The notes below the pieces were generated by a model. It ran no database searches, was not told where the DNA came from, and saw only the letters and a program-made list of their open reading frames with translations. Shown piece after piece: positions 63,545 through 64,000 of a stretch of 64,000 bases of DNA. Origin of the DNA: Herbiconiux solani NBRC 106740 (GTDB lineage Bacteria; Actinomycetota; Actinomycetes; Actinomycetales; Microbacteriaceae); NCBI RefSeq assembly GCF_001571005.1, contig NZ_BCST01000002.1:248001-312000 (forward strand). Direction: 5' to 3'. Position 1 is the first letter of the stretch. The number at the start of each line of letters is the position of its first letter. The position numbers and the translations under genes were made by a program.

Positions 63545-64000
63545 TCTTTTGCGAGGGCCTCGTCCATTTTCGTGGCCAGGTCATCGGCGGCCTGCTCGAC
63601 GGAGACGGATCCGTCCCACGCCGGCGTCAAGAGGTCGTCCTCGTATTCATTCCAGACCGCGGTATTGGCAGACACCGGGTAGAGGACTCCGTCGGGCACC
63701 TCGTCCAGGAAGGCCTGCAGGTTGAACTCCGGCATCGAGTCGACCCAGGCCTGCTGCGTGTTCTCGTAGGCCGGGATGACCGCTCCTGTGGCCGCCTGGA
63801 TCTCGGCCGCCTCCTTACCTCCGAGGAAGAGAAGGAACTTTTTCAGTTCCTCGGGATGTTTCGAGTTGGCGAAGCCGACGTTCTGGATGCCGTTGATGAC
63901 CGTCGCCCGGGTCTCGCCTGCAGGCAGAACGGTGACGTCGATCTTCGAGCGGAGGTCGGGGTTGTCGTAGAAGCGCTGCGCGTAGAACGAACCGCCGTAA
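63541..64000 (-). CDS. Sugar ABC transporter substrate-binding protein (C-terminal part only)
   Basis: The last 153 residues of a family 1 solute-binding protein run from the window edge to the stop at 63541. INGIQNVGFANSKHPEELKK and FLLFLGGKEAAEIQ are the characteristic penultimate helices, and the end QAADDLATKMDEALAKE is typical of CUT1 binding proteins. The N-terminus and lipobox lie outside. It is the first visible gene of the ROK-associated sugar operon. Confidence 0.9.
   Translation of the reverse strand, partial: YGGSFYAQRFYDNPDLRSKIDVTVLPAGETRATVINGIQNVGFANSKHPEELKKFLLFLGGKEAAEIQAATGAVIPAYENTQQAWVDSMPEFNLQAFLDEVPDGVLYPVSANTAVWNEYEDDLLTPAWDGSVSVEQAADDLATKMDEALAKE

Overview
The window is a contiguous piece of a high-GC actinobacterial chromosome, most likely a member of the Microbacteriaceae. 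The grounds are the strong G/C bias at third codon positions, an F420-dependent glucose-6-phosphate dehydrogenase, class Ib nrdHIEF, a CsbD protein beside a small DUF7882-type protein, cell-wall-binding-repeat proteins, sugar ABC operons without their own ATPase, and the hadAB-like/murB and tRNA-Trp/secE/nusG/rplK/rplA gene orders. I see no rRNA, CRISPR array, prophage or insertion sequence.

Layout. 0-7 kb: a saccharopine dehydrogenase-like gene cut by the window edge, a CPBP protease, a 23-codon ORF with an excellent ribosome binding site, a PadR-controlled DHA2 efflux pump, and a divergent glycerate kinase / D-2-hydroxyacid dehydrogenase pair. 7-11.3 kb: nrdHIEF behind two NrdR boxes 32 bp apart and two DnaA-box matches. 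11.3-18.7 kb: an APC permease, a MarR/EamA pair sharing a palindromic operator, a secreted M1 metallopeptidase with a sorting-signal-like N-terminus, and the reverse transsulfuration pair. 19-27 kb: F420-dependent G6PDH, an ABC exporter and an alpha-glucoside-type ABC operon with its LacI regulator. 27-30.7 kb: rplJ-rplL with an attenuator-like leader, a small membrane protein and a two-component system. 30.9-40.6 kb: a YqaJ-type nuclease, an alpha/beta hydrolase, and four paralogous cell-wall-binding-repeat proteins interspersed with a DUF998 protein, a quinone-reductase-like enzyme and a GNAT acetyltransferase. 40.6-53 kb: rplA, rplK, nusG, secE, tRNA-Trp, membrane proteins, an aminotransferase, two tail-to-tail ABC exporters, murB, a MaoC-type dehydratase pair and Ppx/GppA. 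53-60.5 kb: an SpoU methyltransferase, VanZ, AraC, several unknowns, and a DUF318/TIGR03943 permease pair with a His-rich loop. 60.6-64 kb: a ROK-regulated sugar ABC operon running off the window.

How it works together. Most of the window is housekeeping: translation, dNTP and cell-wall precursor synthesis, sulfur amino acids and sugar uptake. The most interesting accessory signal is the 32-41 kb cluster. Each of its four cell-wall-binding-repeat genes has the same 17-bp inverted repeat (TGAGYA-N5-TACYCA) 59-74 bp before its start codon, and two of them also share a duplicated terminator module. This points to a small undescribed regulon of secreted surface proteins that grew by duplication. 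Several promoters have a TANNNT box exactly 7 nt before an ATG or GTG, which suggests leaderless transcripts.
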